Shown here: positions 1 through 9,037 of the stretch, in pieces
How positions within the stretch are numbered: the first letter of the stretch is position 1
Layout of the letters: the number at the start of each line of letters is the position of its first letter
Assembly: GCF_927312905.1 (NCBI RefSeq)
Contig: NZ_CAKMHQ010000030.1
Span: forward strand, 1-64,000
Reading direction: 5' to 3'
DNA: 64,000 nt
Source of the DNA: Candidatus Nitrotoga sp. 1052
GTDB taxonomy: Bacteria > Pseudomonadota > Gammaproteobacteria > Burkholderiales > Gallionellaceae
Made by a program: the position numbers and the translations under genes
The notes under the pieces: model-generated
Told to the model about the DNA's origin: nothing
Seen by the model: only the letters and a program-made list of their open reading frames with translations
The model's database searches: none

Positions 1-126
1 AATTACGCTACACCAAGCAACCACTGGCTGTTGCACTTCGAACTTGAATCCGCCTATGAATATCCAGATGGTTTTTGGCAAATATTTGCGCACGATGCGG
101 GAGACTGCCTACTATTACCAAGGTAA
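1..126 (+). CDS. C-terminal end of an unidentified protein (partial)
   Basis: The first base opens a reading frame of 41 codons that ends with TAA at 124-126, so the gene begins before the window. The visible tail is rich in aromatic and acidic residues (it contains WLLHFELESAYEYPDGFW) and ends in LLLPR. I do not recognise the family and no motif can be assigned. It reads in the same direction as the flavoprotein that starts 27 bases later, so the two could be co-transcribed. Confidence 0.45.
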   Translation, partial: NYATPSNHWLLHFELESAYEYPDGFWQIFAHDAGDCLLLPR

Positions 127-153
127 TATAGCGACTTGAATTGAAGGATGGCA

Positions 154-1410
154 ATGAAGTGTGTTAATGATTTTCGTTTGAAATTTGGCAAGCAAGAGCT
201 TGTGCCTATCATGATAGGCGGGATGGGGGTTGATATTTCCACTGCCGAACTGGCGCTGGAAGCTGCGCGCCTTGGCGGCATCGGGCATCTTTCCGATGCC
301 ATGCTGCCGACTGTAACGGACCGGCTTTTAAATACGAATTTCGTTAAATCAAAGCTCAAGCAGTACAAGTACAATGTCGCCAATACGGATAAATCCAAGG
401 TGCAATTCGATCTTGGGCAGATTGCAGAGTCGACGCGCCTGCACTTGAGCCGAGCCATGGAAGCCAAGCGCGGTTCCGGTATGATTTTCGTCAACTGCAT
501 GGAAAAGCTTACTATGAATGCACCGCGCGAAACGTTGCGGGTTCGGTTGCATGGGGCGCTCTCTGCCGGTATAGATGGAATTACCTTGAGTGCCGGCTTG
601 CATCTGGGCTCATTCGCGTTGATGGAAGATCATCCACGTTTCCGCGACGCCAAGCTCGGTATCATTGTCTCCTCGCTACGTGCGCTGCAAATTTTCTTGC
701 GCAAAAACGCCAAGCTTAACCGCCTGCCGGATTATATCGTGATAGAAGGGCCGCTGGCCGGTGGCCACTTGGGCTTCGGTTTGGACTGGATGAAATACGA
801 TCTGCGAGAAATCTGCAGAGAAATTTATCAGTACTTGCAGGCCGAAAAGTTGGATATTCCGATCATACCGGCCGGTGGAATTTTTACCGGTAGTGATGCA
901 GTGTCGTATCTGGAAACGGGTGCTGCGGCGGTGCAAGTGGCAACGCGCTTTACGGCAACGCATGAGTGCGGTTTGCCGGAAAAAATTGTGCAAGAGTACT
1001 TTAAGGCCAACGAGGAAGACATAGAGGTAAATATGATCTCGCCTACAGGCTACCCCATGCGCATGTTGAAGAAGAGCCCGGCCATTGGCGCTGGCATTCG
1101 TCCCAACTGCGAAGCCTACGGCTACCTGCTCGACGGTAACGGTAATTGCGCGTACATCACGGCTTACAACGCCGAGGTGGCGGCTCACCCGAATGCCAAG
1201 AAAATCTCCGTTAGGGACAAGACCTGTTTGTGTACCGCTATGCGTAACTTTGACTGCTGGACTTGCGGACACTACACCTATCGCCTCAAGGACACCACGC
1301 GCCGCCTACCGGACGGGACTTATCAGATACTAACGGCCGAGCATGTGTTCATGGATTATCAGTTCAGCACCGACAACAAGATTGCGTTGCCGAATTTACC
1401 GATCATCTAA
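154..1410 (+). CDS. nitronate monooxygenase / 2-nitropropane dioxygenase-like flavoprotein
   Basis: Predicted FMN-dependent TIM-barrel enzyme of the nitronate monooxygenase (NPD) family. The glycine-rich N-terminal motif IGGMGVDIS (about residues 22-30), the phosphate-binding EGPLAGGHLG segment near 200 and IPAGGIF near 240 are visible. The C-terminal part carries a cysteine-rich stretch (CLCTAMRNFDCWTCGHY) that is not part of the usual barrel and may bind a metal or cluster. This is inference. I chose ATG 154 because AAGGA lies five bases upstream; ATG 148 is in frame but too close to it. Substrate unknown; some relatives act as enoyl-ACP reductases (FabK) instead. It converges with the nsrR-like gene downstream. 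Confidence 0.75.
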   Translation: MKCVNDFRLKFGKQELVPIMIGGMGVDISTAELALEAARLGGIGHLSDAMLPTVTDRLLNTNFVKSKLKQYKYNVANTDKSKVQFDLGQIAESTRLHLSRAMEAKRGSGMIFVNCMEKLTMNAPRETLRVRLHGALSAGIDGITLSAGLHLGSFALMEDHPRFRDAKLGIIVSSLRALQIFLRKNAKLNRLPDYIVIEGPLAGGHLGFGLDWMKYDLREICREIYQYLQAEKLDIPIIPAGGIFTGSDAVSYLETGAAAVQVATRFTATHECGLPEKIVQEYFKANEEDIEVNMISPTGYPMRMLKKSPAIGAGIRPNCEAYGYLLDGNGNCAYITAYNAEVAAHPNAKKISVRDKTCLCTAMRNFDCWTCGHYTYRLKDTTRRLPDGTYQILTAEHVFMDYQFSTDNKIALPNLPII

Positions 1411-1496
1411 CTTCATTAGCTGAGTTGCGTAAAGCGGCAGACTACCCTTAAACATAGGGCGATAAAGGCGCCAGCAATAAAGTATTTGTTTTGGCT

Positions 1497-1943
1497 TTAA
1501 TGTGCGCTTTTCTGGAGTTCGAGCATTCTTCTCAGAGATGATTGATTGGTCAACAAATCTGCCAGAGTGTAGCGATCCAAAGTGTCAAAAAAATTTTTGC
1601 GTGCCTCTGCAAGCACTGACTTGAGGGTACACGCGGGTAGCAAGGGGCAACTTTGATTTTTTGTATTGAAGCATTCAACCAGATCGATATTTTCTTCCAT
1701 ATCGCGTACTACATCCCCGATATTGATCAATTGCGGTAAGCGCGCCAAGCGCATTCCTCCACCCTTGCCGCGCGTGGTTTGAATATAGCCGCGGTTGGCC
1801 AGCTGATGAACGACTTTCGTTAAATGGCTTTGCGAAATACCATAGTTTTCAGCAACCTCGCTGATCGTAACCAGCCTGCTTTGCAGTGCGCCCAAGTAAA
1901 TTAAGGTGCGCAATGAATAATCGGTAAAGTGGGTAAATTGCAT
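1497..1943 (-). CDS. nsrR: Rrf2-family transcriptional repressor, NsrR-like
   Basis: 148-residue Rrf2 regulator. It has an N-terminal winged helix (QFTHFTDYSLRTLIYLG, then ISEVAENYGISQSHLTKVVHQL), a wing with RGKGGGMRLAR, and three cysteines at 91, 99 and 105 in the position of the [Fe-S] ligands of NsrR. NsrR senses nitric oxide through this cluster and represses NO-detoxification genes. The spacing CX7CX5C differs slightly from the CX4CX5C of Escherichia coli NsrR, so IscR-like or other Rrf2 sensing cannot be excluded. A perfect inverted repeat lies 13 bases upstream of its start codon, which suggests autoregulation. No NO reductase or flavohaemoglobin gene is in the window. Confidence 0.8.
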   Translation of the reverse strand: MQFTHFTDYSLRTLIYLGALQSRLVTISEVAENYGISQSHLTKVVHQLANRGYIQTTRGKGGGMRLARLPQLINIGDVVRDMEENIDLVECFNTKNQSCPLLPACTLKSVLAEARKNFFDTLDRYTLADLLTNQSSLRRMLELQKSAH

Positions 1944-1955
1944 TTGTGACTATAC

Positions 1956-1974
1956 TTAAAAGTTACACTTTTAA
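1956..1974. promoter_or_regulatory. perfect 8-3-8 palindrome at the nsrR start, candidate Rrf2/NsrR operator
   Basis: TTAAAAGT (1956-1963), spacer TAC, ACTTTTAA (1967-1974). The arms are exact reverse complements. It sits 13-31 bases upstream of the nsrR-like start codon (1943). Position and AT-rich dyad match what Rrf2 repressors bind; assignment to this regulator is inference. Confidence 0.55.
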
Positions 1975-2339
1975 TTAATGCGACGTATCATTCTAATCAG
2001 AATTTTGTGCATTGCCTAGCAATCTACTGAAAAACTCTATCATTTCCGGACACTATTAAAATTGCTTTGCTTCTTCCATATTGATTACCATGCCTCGCAT
2101 ATCTTCAGACTCACTCCATACTGGAAGAGGCTTCCACTTGCGTGAAATGTAAAGTGAATGTAGAGTCACAAAGGATAATTTTGCTGTTACTACTATAATT
2201 TTCACAGTCCGGACAATCGTCGATTAGTTAATAATAGTTCAAGAATGCTTATAACATTTGCGATCCAGGCTGGCGGCGTTTGACCATTCGAAATTTCGAT
2301 ACCTTCAATATAACTTACACATTTTTTAAGGATATAACC
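1975..2339. other. divergent intergenic region between nsrR-like and BolA-like genes
   Basis: About 365 bases that should hold the promoters of the two divergent genes. Beyond the palindrome at 1956-1974 and the Shine-Dalgarno AAGGA before the BolA-like gene I see no clear promoter, operator or RNA structure. Confidence 0.4.
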
Positions 2340-2621
2340 ATGTCTTGCCATACTACTGATTTCAAAGGCTCCGTCATTGACGCGCTACAAGAGGCAATCG
2401 AACGGCAAATCCCTGGTTCACAGGCCGAGGTGAGTGGCGGCGGCGGACACTTTAGCATCAACGTGACGTCGCCTGCGTTCGCCGGCAAGAACATGCTTGA
2501 GAGTCAGCGGATGGTGTACAGTGCGATCACTCACTTGATGGCGGGAGACGCGGCTCCCGTTCACGCTGTCGACAGTTTGAAAACCAGAACACCACCCGAA
2601 CCGTCAAGCCCGAGCGCTTAG
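2340..2621 (+). CDS. BolA/IbaG-family protein
   Basis: 93-residue BolA-like protein. The core FKGSVIDALQEAIERQIPGSQAEVSGGGGHFSI (here described in part) and the following LESQRMVYSAITHLM match the BolA helix-turn fold, and the terminal MAGDAAPVHAVDSLKTRTP resembles the 'hAl.l.t..P' end of the family. Family members partner monothiol glutaredoxins and take part in Fe-S cluster and iron handling. I chose ATG 2340 because AAGGA precedes it by about eight bases; a longer in-frame reading from TTG 2280 has no such site. The proline- and serine-rich last ten residues are unlike the family core. It lies beside an Fe-S regulator gene, which fits the theme but proves nothing. Confidence 0.75.
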   Translation: MSCHTTDFKGSVIDALQEAIERQIPGSQAEVSGGGGHFSINVTSPAFAGKNMLESQRMVYSAITHLMAGDAAPVHAVDSLKTRTPPEPSSPSA

Positions 2622-3086
2622 CATAGTAAAAACGGCACAGATTCAACAGCGGCCATGATGGCGCTGGTCGCACAGGCCGAGATGAGGTCGCACGCTTGTC
2701 TCGGCACTTAGTGCACAGCTAGCAGCTGAGGAGTAACGCTGCGATAGCCGCTTACTACTCCGTCTCCGAAAACGCAAATGTTACGCTGTGATGTTCAACA
2801 ACGGCACGGCGCCTGTGCAGCATAAAATCATTGGTTTGAAACTTAAAGACGGGTATATATTTTGTATCTTCCACAGTCATGGAATTGGTTGGCGTAACTG
2901 TGAAATAAGTGCAATGTACGATTGATTGATTCAATCTTCGCCTTATAAGGTACAGGTATTCAGAATGCCGTTTGAGGCATTCTTTGGAGGCCCATGCATA
3001 TATACCAAGCCAATGTCTGATGTTGCACTTCAAGTTATCCGTGACCTTCCTTCGTAACCTTCATAAAAGAAATTTTCATTGTGCTC
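2622..3086. other. non-coding stretch upstream of groES promoter
   Basis: About 465 bases with no convincing gene. A 92-codon minus-strand frame at 2755-3033 lacks a Shine-Dalgarno sequence and any family resemblance and is not called. No terminator or repeat recognised. Confidence 0.4.
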
Positions 3087-3115
3087 TTGAAATAAGTACG
3101 TTCCGCCCTTATTAT
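3087..3115 (+). promoter_or_regulatory. sigma-70-type promoter of groESL
   Basis: -35 TTGAAA (3087-3092), 17-base spacer, -10 TATTAT (3110-3115). Transcription would begin near 3122, inside the CIRCE element, so repressor binding would block initiation directly. Confidence 0.75.
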
Positions 3116-3141
3116 TAGCACTCTCTGGCATCGAGTGCTAA
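3115..3141. promoter_or_regulatory. CIRCE operator (HrcA binding site)
   Basis: TTAGCACTC (3115-3123), nine-base spacer, GAGTGCTAA (3133-3141): an exact match to the CIRCE consensus. HrcA represses groESL and related operons through this dyad and is itself activated by GroEL. hrcA is not in the window. Confidence 0.97.
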
Positions 3142-3189
3142 CTAGAGATGTCGTAATTTTGTTAATTGTTTGTTTAAGGAGAATAAAAT

Positions 3190-3480
3190 ATGTTGGTCCG
3201 TCCTTTGCATGATCGTGTTGTTATCAAGCGCATGGAAGAAGAACGTAAGACTGCGTCCGGAATTGTGATTCCTGATGCCGCTACCGAGAAGCCTGATCAA
3301 GGCGTAATCGTCGCTGTAGGCAACGGTAAATATGCTGATGACGGCAAACTACTCCCGATGTCTGTAAAAGTTGGCGATAAGGTTTTGTTCGGCAAACACG
3401 CCCGTCAGACTTTTAAAATAGAGGGCCAAGAATACATAACCATGCATGAAGAAGAAATTATTGGCGTAATCGAAGCTTAA
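3190..3480 (+). CDS. groES: co-chaperonin GroES
   Basis: 96-residue heptameric lid of the GroEL chamber in the cytoplasm. The N-terminal [11 protein letters not shown], the mobile loop [13 protein letters not shown] that contacts GroEL, and the closing [10 protein letters not shown] are all present, and length matches the family. AAGGAG lies nine bases before the ATG. It is the first gene of a two-gene operon under the CIRCE-controlled promoter. The second half ([22 protein letters not shown]) is somewhat more divergent than usual but keeps the fold-defining positions. Confidence 0.97.
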   Translation: MLVRPLHDRVVIKRMEEERKTASGIVIPDAATEKPDQGVIVAVGNGKYADDGKLLPMSVKVGDKVLFGKHARQTFKIEGQEYITMHEEEIIGVIEA

Positions 3481-3491
3481 TTTCAGATATA

Positions 3492-3543
3492 CGGTCTTTC
3501 CTGCCCGTCGGCAGGATCAGGTGACCTTCGGTAAAGACCGAAG
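3492..3543 (+). promoter_or_regulatory. groES-groEL intercistronic RNA structure with two alternative pairings
   Basis: One pairing joins CGGTCTTT (3492-3499) to AAAGACCG (3533-3540) and encloses a hairpin CCTGCC (3500-3505)/GGCAGG (3510-3515). A competing hairpin pairs CTTCGGT (3526-3532) with ACCGAAG (3537-3543) over an AAAG loop. The two cannot form together. It lies about 20 bases before the groEL Shine-Dalgarno sequence. It could be a processing or stability element; function is inference. Confidence 0.5.
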
Positions 3544-3546
3544 TGA

Positions 3547-5241
<1,695 letters not shown>

Positions 5242-5270
5242 TTGTTGCGATTCATTTGCCGCTGAATCTG

Positions 5271-5301
5271 ACAAACCCTGCCTTGTGCAGGGTTTGTTTT
5301 T
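5271..5301 (+). terminator. rho-independent terminator of groESL
   Basis: Perfect 11-base stem ACAAACCCTGC (5271-5281) / GCAGGGTTTGT (5287-5297) with a CTTGT loop, followed by T residues. It lies 30 bases after the groEL stop. Confidence 0.9.
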
Positions 5302-5370
5302 GGAATCTGCAAACAGTAAAGTTGGCATTGCTACGTGGTACGTCCTATCTGATGTTATCCAATTCTAAGG

Positions 5371-5399
5371 TTTCTTAAATTGCATTTTGTCGTTATAAT
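5371..5399 (+). promoter_or_regulatory. promoter of tRNA-Phe
   Basis: A consensus -10 TATAAT at 5394-5399 lies 15 bases before the tRNA. The -35 region is weak (TTTCTT at 5371-5376 with a 17-base spacer). Confidence 0.5.
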
Positions 5400-5414
5400 G
5401 CGCACCTTCGCATA

Positions 5415-5490
5415 GGCCTGGTAGCTCAGTTGGTAGAGCAGTGGATTGAAGATCCTCGTGTCGGTGGTTCGATTCCGCCCCGGGCCACCA
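5415..5490 (+). tRNA. tRNA-Phe (GAA)
   Basis: 76 nucleotides with an encoded CCA. The acceptor stem GGCCTGG/CCGGGCC contains one G-U pair. The anticodon loop reads ATTGAAGAT, giving anticodon GAA, and the T arm contains GGTTCGATTCC. A 20-base-range terminator follows at 5525. It is transcribed alone after groEL. Confidence 0.97.
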
Positions 5491-5524
5491 AATTATAGTT
5501 TTAGGTGTTCCTGAAACTTCCAAT

Positions 5525-5560
5525 AAACCCCCACTGCATAATGCTTTAGGGGGTTTTTTA
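5525..5560 (+). terminator. terminator after tRNA-Phe
   Basis: Stem AAACCCCC (5525-5532) / GGGGGTTT (5549-5556) followed by six T residues. The 16-base loop is long but the G/C run and T tract make this a good intrinsic terminator. Confidence 0.8.
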
Positions 5561-5750
5561 ATGCCTATATGTTCCTAATTATTTCCTTGCCATCCGCAAC
5601 AATTAACGGTATAGCTGTCAGTATCTGACATGCCGTCAGCAGTCGATACCGTCAAATTGCCACTGAGCAGCCTGCTATGTACTCCACCGCACAGATTGAA
5701 TTTGACTCTAAGCCTAGACTTTTGCCATGGATACATTGGAGGTTGAGCTA

Positions 5751-6095
5751 ATGGATAACTTCGATTTCGATGATTGGGCAATGCTGGCGAGAACGGCTCC
5801 GGATGACTTCGAGCAGCGACGGCGTGCTGTTATAGAGAGTCAAATCTCAAGTAGTGACAATGTTCGCCGCCTGCGTGGTTTGCAGTGGCGTATTGACATG
5901 GAAAGGAAACGTGCGCACACCCCGATGAAGTCCTGTTTGCGCCTATCAACCCTGATGTGGGATGCGTTCGTAGATTTAAATAATTTATTGAAAGCCTTTG
6001 CGGGAAATGATTGCGAATCAACAAGCGCACCAACTCATTCTGCGAGAAGTGCAAAGATTATCCATCTGGCAACTGAATACAAATCACACGAATGA
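5751..6095 (+). CDS. DUF3135 domain-containing protein
   Basis: 114-residue cytoplasmic protein. The stretch FDFDDWAMLARTAPDDFEQRR and the following RRLRGLQWRIDMERKRAHTPMKSC match the DUF3135 pattern as I recall it (a 'W..LA...P..FE..R' start and 'LQ.riD.er' centre). Function is unknown. I chose ATG 5751 because GGAGG lies at 5738-5742; an in-frame ATG at 5727 has no such site. The last 25 residues are low in recognisable structure. A MITE lies in the gap downstream. Confidence 0.7.
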   Translation: MDNFDFDDWAMLARTAPDDFEQRRRAVIESQISSSDNVRRLRGLQWRIDMERKRAHTPMKSCLRLSTLMWDAFVDLNNLLKAFAGNDCESTSAPTHSARSAKIIHLATEYKSHE

Positions 6096-6294
6096 AACGG
6101 CGACCACTGCTTTCTGGCGAGCTCAATTCTTGATGTCCTGTTTTTTTCAGCAAACTCCAAGCGCCGCTCTGTGTCGAATGTCGCCAGACAGCCTTGTCAT
6201 TACGCTGCCATAAAGCTGACGTTCGTGAAGTTCCGATACATGACGGTGCAATAACAAGCTGACTCATACGAAGAGTGGCTAAGCGTGCTTTAAA

Positions 6295-6474
6295 GGGCGC
6301 CTCTAAAAATCCAACTTTGCGAGCAGCCGCTTTGCGGCTTGCCTGCTTACCCCGCTTCGTCACAATACGGCGTTACTCGTAAAAAATTATCGCTTACATA
6401 CAAACTAGATGCCGCGCTCAAATTTTTTACTCGTGCCTTGTCTTGCTTAGAAACTTGAATATTTAGAGGCGCCC
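6295..6474. mobile_element. 180-bp MITE with 13-bp perfect terminal inverted repeats
   Basis: Left end GGGCGCCTCTAAA (6295-6307) and right end TTTAGAGGCGCCC (6462-6474) are exact reverse complements, and 18 of the first 20 bases match. A direct TAAA flanks both sides (6291-6294 and 6475-6478), the mark of a 4-bp target duplication. No transposase is encoded. The interior holds a second dyad, ACTCGTAAAAAATT near 6376 against AATTTTTTACTCG near 6421. Its right end is only 20 bases from the start codon of the next gene. Related ends occur at 37382 and 46619. Confidence 0.85.
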
Positions 6475-6498
6475 TAAAGTAATTGCGGAGGATTTATT

Positions 6499-7398
6499 GT
6501 GAGCGTGAAACGTAAAACCGCAGATGATTTTGATCCTGAAGTTTTGAAACTATTCGACAAGTATGTGCATGGTGATATCTCCCGTCGAGATTTTATGCAA
6601 TCAGTCACCCAGTTCGCCGTTGGCGTCACCGCCTTGGGCTTGCTCGATGCGCTGAATCCACGCTTCGCCGAGGCACAGCAAATTGCAAGCAATGATCCGC
6701 GCCTTACGGCAAGCTATGTGGAGTATCTGTCGCCGCAGGGTTACGGCAAATTTCGAGGTTATTTGGTGCAGCCTGTCAAAGCCAAAGTTAAATTGCCAAC
6801 GGTGTTGGTGGTGCATGAGAATCGCGGGCTTAATCCGCATATTGAAGATATCGCTCGCCGCCTGGCGCTGGATAACTTTATCGTTTTTGCACCGGATGCG
6901 CTGTTTCCATTAGGTGGCTACCCGGGGGATGAGCACAAGGCACGCGAACTCTTTTCCAAGCTTGATCAGACCAAGACAAAGGAGGATTTTGTAGCTGCGT
7001 TTGGTGTTTTGAAAAAGCTCCCGGAAGGCAATGGCAAAGTTGGTGTGGTGGGTTTCTGCTACGGTGGCGGCATCGCCAATCTTCTGGCGACGCGCCTTCC
7101 CGATCTGAATGCTGCCGTGTCTTTTTATGGGGGGCAGCCATCAGATGAAGATGCAGCCAAGATCAGGGCACCGCTGTTGTTGCACTATGCTGAGAAAGAC
7201 GACCGCATTACAGGTGGATGGCTAAAGTATGAGGCCGCGCTGAAGGCTGCTGGCGTCAACTATCAGGCGTTCGTCTACCCAGGTGTACAGCACGGCTTTA
7301 ACAACGACACTACACCGCGCTACGATGAAGCAGCTGCAAAGCTGGCGTGGCAACGCACGATCAACTTTCTTGATGCCCATCTGCGCAGTCGCACATGA
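6499..7398 (+). CDS. dienelactone hydrolase family protein, probably Tat-exported
   Basis: 299-residue alpha/beta hydrolase of the dienelactone hydrolase family. The likely triad is Cys187 in GFCYGGG, an Asp of EKDDR (234 or 235) and His265 in VQHGFNND; HENRGL near 106 matches the family's oxyanion region. The N-terminus has twin arginines (ISRRDF, residues 29-30) before a hydrophobic segment and an AEA cleavage-like site near 59, so I predict Tat export after a 28-residue n-region, which is long. The start is GTG 6499 with GGAGGA 7 bases upstream; GTG 6505 is an alternative. The Shine-Dalgarno sequence lies right after the MITE, so the element may supply or disturb the promoter. Natural substrate unknown. 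Confidence 0.85.
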   Translation: MSVKRKTADDFDPEVLKLFDKYVHGDISRRDFMQSVTQFAVGVTALGLLDALNPRFAEAQQIASNDPRLTASYVEYLSPQGYGKFRGYLVQPVKAKVKLPTVLVVHENRGLNPHIEDIARRLALDNFIVFAPDALFPLGGYPGDEHKARELFSKLDQTKTKEDFVAAFGVLKKLPEGNGKVGVVGFCYGGGIANLLATRLPDLNAAVSFYGGQPSDEDAAKIRAPLLLHYAEKDDRITGGWLKYEAALKAAGVNYQAFVYPGVQHGFNNDTTPRYDEAAAKLAWQRTINFLDAHLRSRT

Positions 7399-7509
7399 AA
7401 TGATTCATGTGTAGCTGGCTGGCGGTGGGATAAGTGTTTTTGGTTGAATGTGAAGCAACTCAGATTATCCCTCCGCGTTTCACGCGCGACTTTCTTTGGG
7501 AGACGACAG

Positions 7510-7962
7510 ATGGACGAAGAGATCAGACGAAAGATCCTAACGCTTTTGGATCAGCACCGGATCATGACGATTGCTACGCTAAGGCCGGACGGCTGGCCGC
7601 AGGCGACGACGGTGGGCTATGCGAACGAGGGTCTCACGCTTTATTTCCTCTGCGGCCCGGATAGTCAGAAGGCGGCAAATCTGGCGCGAAATGATCGGGT
7701 GTCGCTGACGATTGATCAAGACACGCCACAAGTGATGGAGATCACCGGACTGTCTATGGCCGCGCGCGCGCAAGTCGTGGTCGATCCTACCGAAGCGGAG
7801 AAGGCCTTGCGCTTGCTCATGCTGAAGTATCCCCAGCAGGCCTCCATACCAGTCCCAATGCCGACGCCGGCGGATGTCCGCATATTCCGCGTGACCCCGA
7901 TGGTGATCTCCGTGCTCGATTACTCCAAGGGCTTTGGACACACCGATCTCGTCAACTGCTAG
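7510..7962 (+). CDS. pyridoxamine 5'-phosphate oxidase-family flavin-binding protein
   Basis: 150-residue split-barrel protein of the PNPOx-like clan, which binds FMN or F420 or haem depending on subfamily. The N-terminal RKILTLLDQHRIMTIATLRPDGWPQATTV is the typical first strands, followed by LTLYFLCGPDSQKAANLARNDRVSLTID. ATG 7510 is preceded by GGGAG at 7498; an in-frame ATG at 7444 lacks one. The specific reaction cannot be told from sequence. It reads in the same direction as the hydrolase 112 bases upstream. Confidence 0.8.
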   Translation: MDEEIRRKILTLLDQHRIMTIATLRPDGWPQATTVGYANEGLTLYFLCGPDSQKAANLARNDRVSLTIDQDTPQVMEITGLSMAARAQVVVDPTEAEKALRLLMLKYPQQASIPVPMPTPADVRIFRVTPMVISVLDYSKGFGHTDLVNC

Positions 7963-8283
7963 TCTAGTGCGTCATTTAGAAGCTCGGTAGTTGGGCTGAA
8001 TGAAGTGAAGCCCAACATCTCACCGCTCACCATAACAATTTCCCCCATCACATCTTTCCACATCCCACACATCGATGCTGTCAGATGCTGCGCTCATGCT
8101 TGGCTTGGCGGCTGGCAAGAATGTGCTCGGTTTTTGCCGGTCGCCAGATAAACGCGGATTTCGATTGCCGTTTAGCGGGTAACACCACCATTGCCAGAAT
8201 AGCAAACTGATTTGCGTGCAGCCCCCCTGTTTTTACGTGGGGCATCTTGATGCCATAAGGCACACAGGTGTATTATCCACCGC
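7963..8283. other. non-coding stretch with a REP-like hairpin
   Basis: 320 bases. Apart from the hairpin at 7990-8016 I see no gene; a 28-codon frame near 8096 has no ribosome binding site and is not called. Confidence 0.4.
7990..8016. repeat. REP-like hairpin repeat, copy 1
   Basis: Arms GTTGGGCT (7990-7997) and AGCCCAAC (8009-8016) around an 11-base loop, followed by ATCTCAC. A second copy with one loop difference lies at 13110-13136. Repeats of this type are dispersed in many proteobacterial genomes. Confidence 0.8.
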
Positions 8284-8562
8284 ATGAAACCTGTGAGCTG
8301 GAGCACCGAGAAAAATATCCGTCTCAAAGCTGAGCGAGGTGTATCTTTTGAGGAAGTGCTATCGGCCATGTCGAATGGCGGCCTTCTTGTCGTGCTGGAT
8401 CATCCGAACACAGATCAATATCCGAACCAACGCATGTTTGTGGTTCGTATTCGTGGCTATGCTTATTTGGTGCCGTTTGTGGAGACGAAGCAGAAGGTCT
8501 TCCTGAAAACAATTATCCCAAGCAGGAAAGCCACTCGCATCTATCTTGATGAGGAACGTTGA
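8284..8562 (+). CDS. brnT: BrnT-like ribonuclease toxin
   Basis: 92-residue protein with the BrnT pattern: SWSTEKNIRLKAERGVSFEEVLSAM near the start, a basic/aromatic core (RMFVVRIRGYAYLVPFV) and the closing KTIIPSRKATRIYLDE. BrnT is a RelE-fold RNase that is neutralised by BrnA. The classic BrnT begins with F.WD..K...N..KHG.sF; here SWSTEKNIRLKAERGVSF is a variant. The gene is followed after one base by the antitoxin gene, as in known brnTA operons. Confidence 0.8.
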   Translation: MKPVSWSTEKNIRLKAERGVSFEEVLSAMSNGGLLVVLDHPNTDQYPNQRMFVVRIRGYAYLVPFVETKQKVFLKTIIPSRKATRIYLDEER

Positions 8563-8563
8563 A

Positions 8564-8893
8564 ATGGACAAAGAAAGAAAACTTGAGGAAGAAATTCTGG
8601 CCTCTTTTGAAAGAGGTGAATGGCAACCCTCCCCAAAAAATAAAAGTGAAATCACACGTTTTGCGGCAATGGCTGCTGCCTCTCTGACTAAAGACAAGAG
8701 GGTCAACATTCGCATCTCTTCCCGTGATCTTGATGACATTCAAGCCAAAGCCGCAGAGGAAGCAATTCCTTATCAAACATTAATGGCCAGTGTCCTTCAC
8801 AAATACGTTACAGGACGTCTTGTAGAGCCATCGCCAAACATAGCCTTGCGCTCAAGCGGGACGACGCGCCAAAAAAAGCGGCGCGCCACTTAG
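8564..8893 (+). CDS. brnA: BrnA/CopG-type ribbon-helix-helix antitoxin
   Basis: 109-residue antitoxin. The C-terminal half has a ribbon-helix-helix segment (RVNIRISSRDLDDIQAKAAEEAIPYQTLMASVLHKYV) like CopG/BrnA proteins, which bind the operon promoter, while the N-terminal part probably covers the toxin. ATG 8564 starts one base after the toxin stop and has GAGGA upstream. The C-terminus is basic (TRQKKRRAT). Known BrnA antitoxins autoregulate; no operator is evident here. Confidence 0.8.
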   Translation: MDKERKLEEEILASFERGEWQPSPKNKSEITRFAAMAAASLTKDKRVNIRISSRDLDDIQAKAAEEAIPYQTLMASVLHKYVTGRLVEPSPNIALRSSGTTRQKKRRAT

Positions 8894-8901
8894 CTCTACG
8901 T

Positions 8902-8965
8902 GTGTGCCGGGCATGGCACGCGTAACTATGGTGGTGAAAGTCCGCCAGCCAGGTTTTCGCAGAGC
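8902..8965 (+). mobile_element. 5' fragment of a group II intron
   Basis: GTGTGCCGGGCATGGCACG followed by GGTGGTGAAAGTCCGCC resembles the conserved 5' end of bacterial group II introns (GUGYG start, GGGCAUGG, then the GUGAAAGUCC segment of domain I). Nothing resembling the rest of domain I, the maturase ORF or domain V follows, so only the tip remains, eight bases after the brnA stop. The assignment rests on memory of the consensus. Confidence 0.45.
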
Positions 8966-9037
8966 CGAAATCAATAGGGATCCATTGAGTCTGACCCATT
9001 GATTTTTCTGGAAAGATTACCAACGGAGGAATACAAC

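Noticed and set aside
2755-3033. 92-codon open frame on the minus strand
   Set aside because: No ribosome site, no family resemblance, and it overlaps the region upstream of the groESL promoter with no coding pattern.
3115-3141. Second heat-shock (sigma-32) promoter for groESL
   Set aside because: Only the sigma-70-type hexamers and CIRCE are seen; no CTTGAA-N14-CCCCAT-like match was found at this place.
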